Part shown: positions 5,694 to 5,905 of the stretch, one piece after another
How positions within the stretch are numbered: the first letter of the stretch is position 1
Layout: each line of letters starts with the position of its first letter
From: Desulfobacterales bacterium
GTDB lineage: Bacteria; Desulfobacterota; Desulfobacteria; Desulfobacterales; BuS5
DNA length: 5,905 nucleotides
Direction of reading: 5' to 3'
Assembly (NCBI GenBank): GCA_020056865.1
Contig: JAGVGX010000019.1
Span: 1-5,905, forward strand
The notes under the pieces: model-generated
Told to the model about the DNA's origin: nothing
The model's database searches: none
Seen by the model: only the letters and a program-made list of their open reading frames with translations
Position numbers and translations under genes: made by a program

Positions 5694-5905
5694 TTATTCC
5701 CCACTCAAATACATTGATAAAATAACTTCACGTTTACCGAACACTGCCTGGTTCTGCTCGGCATAATGGCTCGCCAGCAGTTTTGCGGGTATACAGGCCT
5801 GGAGCGCTGCCAGTACCTTGAAAGGATTTATCAGTTCGTTTTTAAGCGCATTCAAGGTTTTTAATGTATTTTTTGCCGTTTGCTTGGGGAGTCCGCCTTC
5901 TTCAA
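5694..5905 (-). CDS. C-terminal end of an unidentified protein (partial, N-terminus beyond right edge)
   Basis: An open frame runs in from the right edge for 69 codons and ends at TAA (5694-5696), two bases before the Bro-N start; the other two minus-strand frames are quickly closed. The visible tail begins EEGGLPKQTAKNTLKTL and ends FGKREVILSMYLSGE. It is helical and soluble, with a LINPFKVLAALQACIP stretch in the middle (residues about 24-39). I do not recognise the family with certainty. Operon position, directly upstream of a Bro-N gene and a long methyltransferase, makes a helicase or restriction subunit plausible, but no motif visible here proves it. The gap, the shared junction sequence and the ribosome binding site of the next gene all support this being a real coding end. 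Confidence 0.75.
   Translation of the reverse strand, partial: EEGGLPKQTAKNTLKTLNALKNELINPFKVLAALQACIPAKLLASHYAEQNQAVFGKREVILSMYLSGE
5698..5706 (-). promoter_or_regulatory. Ribosome binding site of the Bro-N gene
   Basis: GAGTGGGGA ends six bases before the ATG at 5691 and overlaps the last codons of the upstream gene. The GGGGA core is a good Shine-Dalgarno match, stronger than that of the following methyltransferase, and supports this ATG as the true start. Confidence 0.7.

Overview
The window is a gene-dense stretch of a bacterial defence-type locus. All four genes lie on the minus strand, so transcription runs from the right edge to the left edge. Base composition is moderate (roughly 40% GC by eye, unevenly spread). 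Stop-start spacing is tight and the second gene has a clear purine-rich ribosome binding site, so the host uses ordinary Shine-Dalgarno initiation. No protein is diagnostic of a phylum. The family mix (Eco57I-like modification enzyme, Bro-N/DinD-like protein, nuclease-NTPase) and an embedded copy of the 'attgcgagcgaagcaat' palindromic repeat fit many Gram-negative or environmental lineages, and I do not assign one.

Layout in order of transcription. (1) At 5694-5905 is the last 69 codons of a gene that enters from the right edge; its family is not determinable, though a helicase or restriction subunit is possible. (2) Two bases later, at 4858-5691, is a 277-residue protein with an N-terminal Bro-N domain and a C-terminal part resembling the DNA-damage-inducible protein DinD. 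(3) Two bases later, at 1679-4855, is a 1058-residue Eco57I-like adenine-N6 DNA methyltransferase with a long N-terminal extension and a TaqI-like C-terminal target recognition region, probably a restriction-modification polypeptide. (4) After a 59-base gap, at 1-1619, is the first 539 residues of a STAND/NACHT-like P-loop NTPase with an N-terminal putative Cap4/DUF4297-like nuclease domain, cut by the left edge.

Genes 1-3 are joined by identical TAATTATG stop-start junctions and are almost certainly one transcript. Gene 4 is probably co-transcribed but could be an independent defence gene beside the restriction-modification unit. The inferred working model is that the methyltransferase marks self DNA, restriction is supplied by its own N-terminal region or by the upstream partial gene, the Bro-N/DinD-like protein is an accessory or regulatory DNA-binding factor, and the nuclease-NTPase is a sensor-effector that fires on infection.

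The most unusual sequence observation is that the methyltransferase reading frame contains a near-consensus dispersed palindromic repeat (3472-3499), translated in frame as VIASEAKQS between the AdoMet-binding motifs X and I, plus a second, perfect 8-bp hairpin (4182-4200) in the N-terminal part. The recognition half of the same gene is visibly AT-richer than the rest, with a step near the NPPY motif. No RNA genes, CRISPR arrays, insertion sequences or terminators were found, and there is no gene-free stretch over 300 bases.
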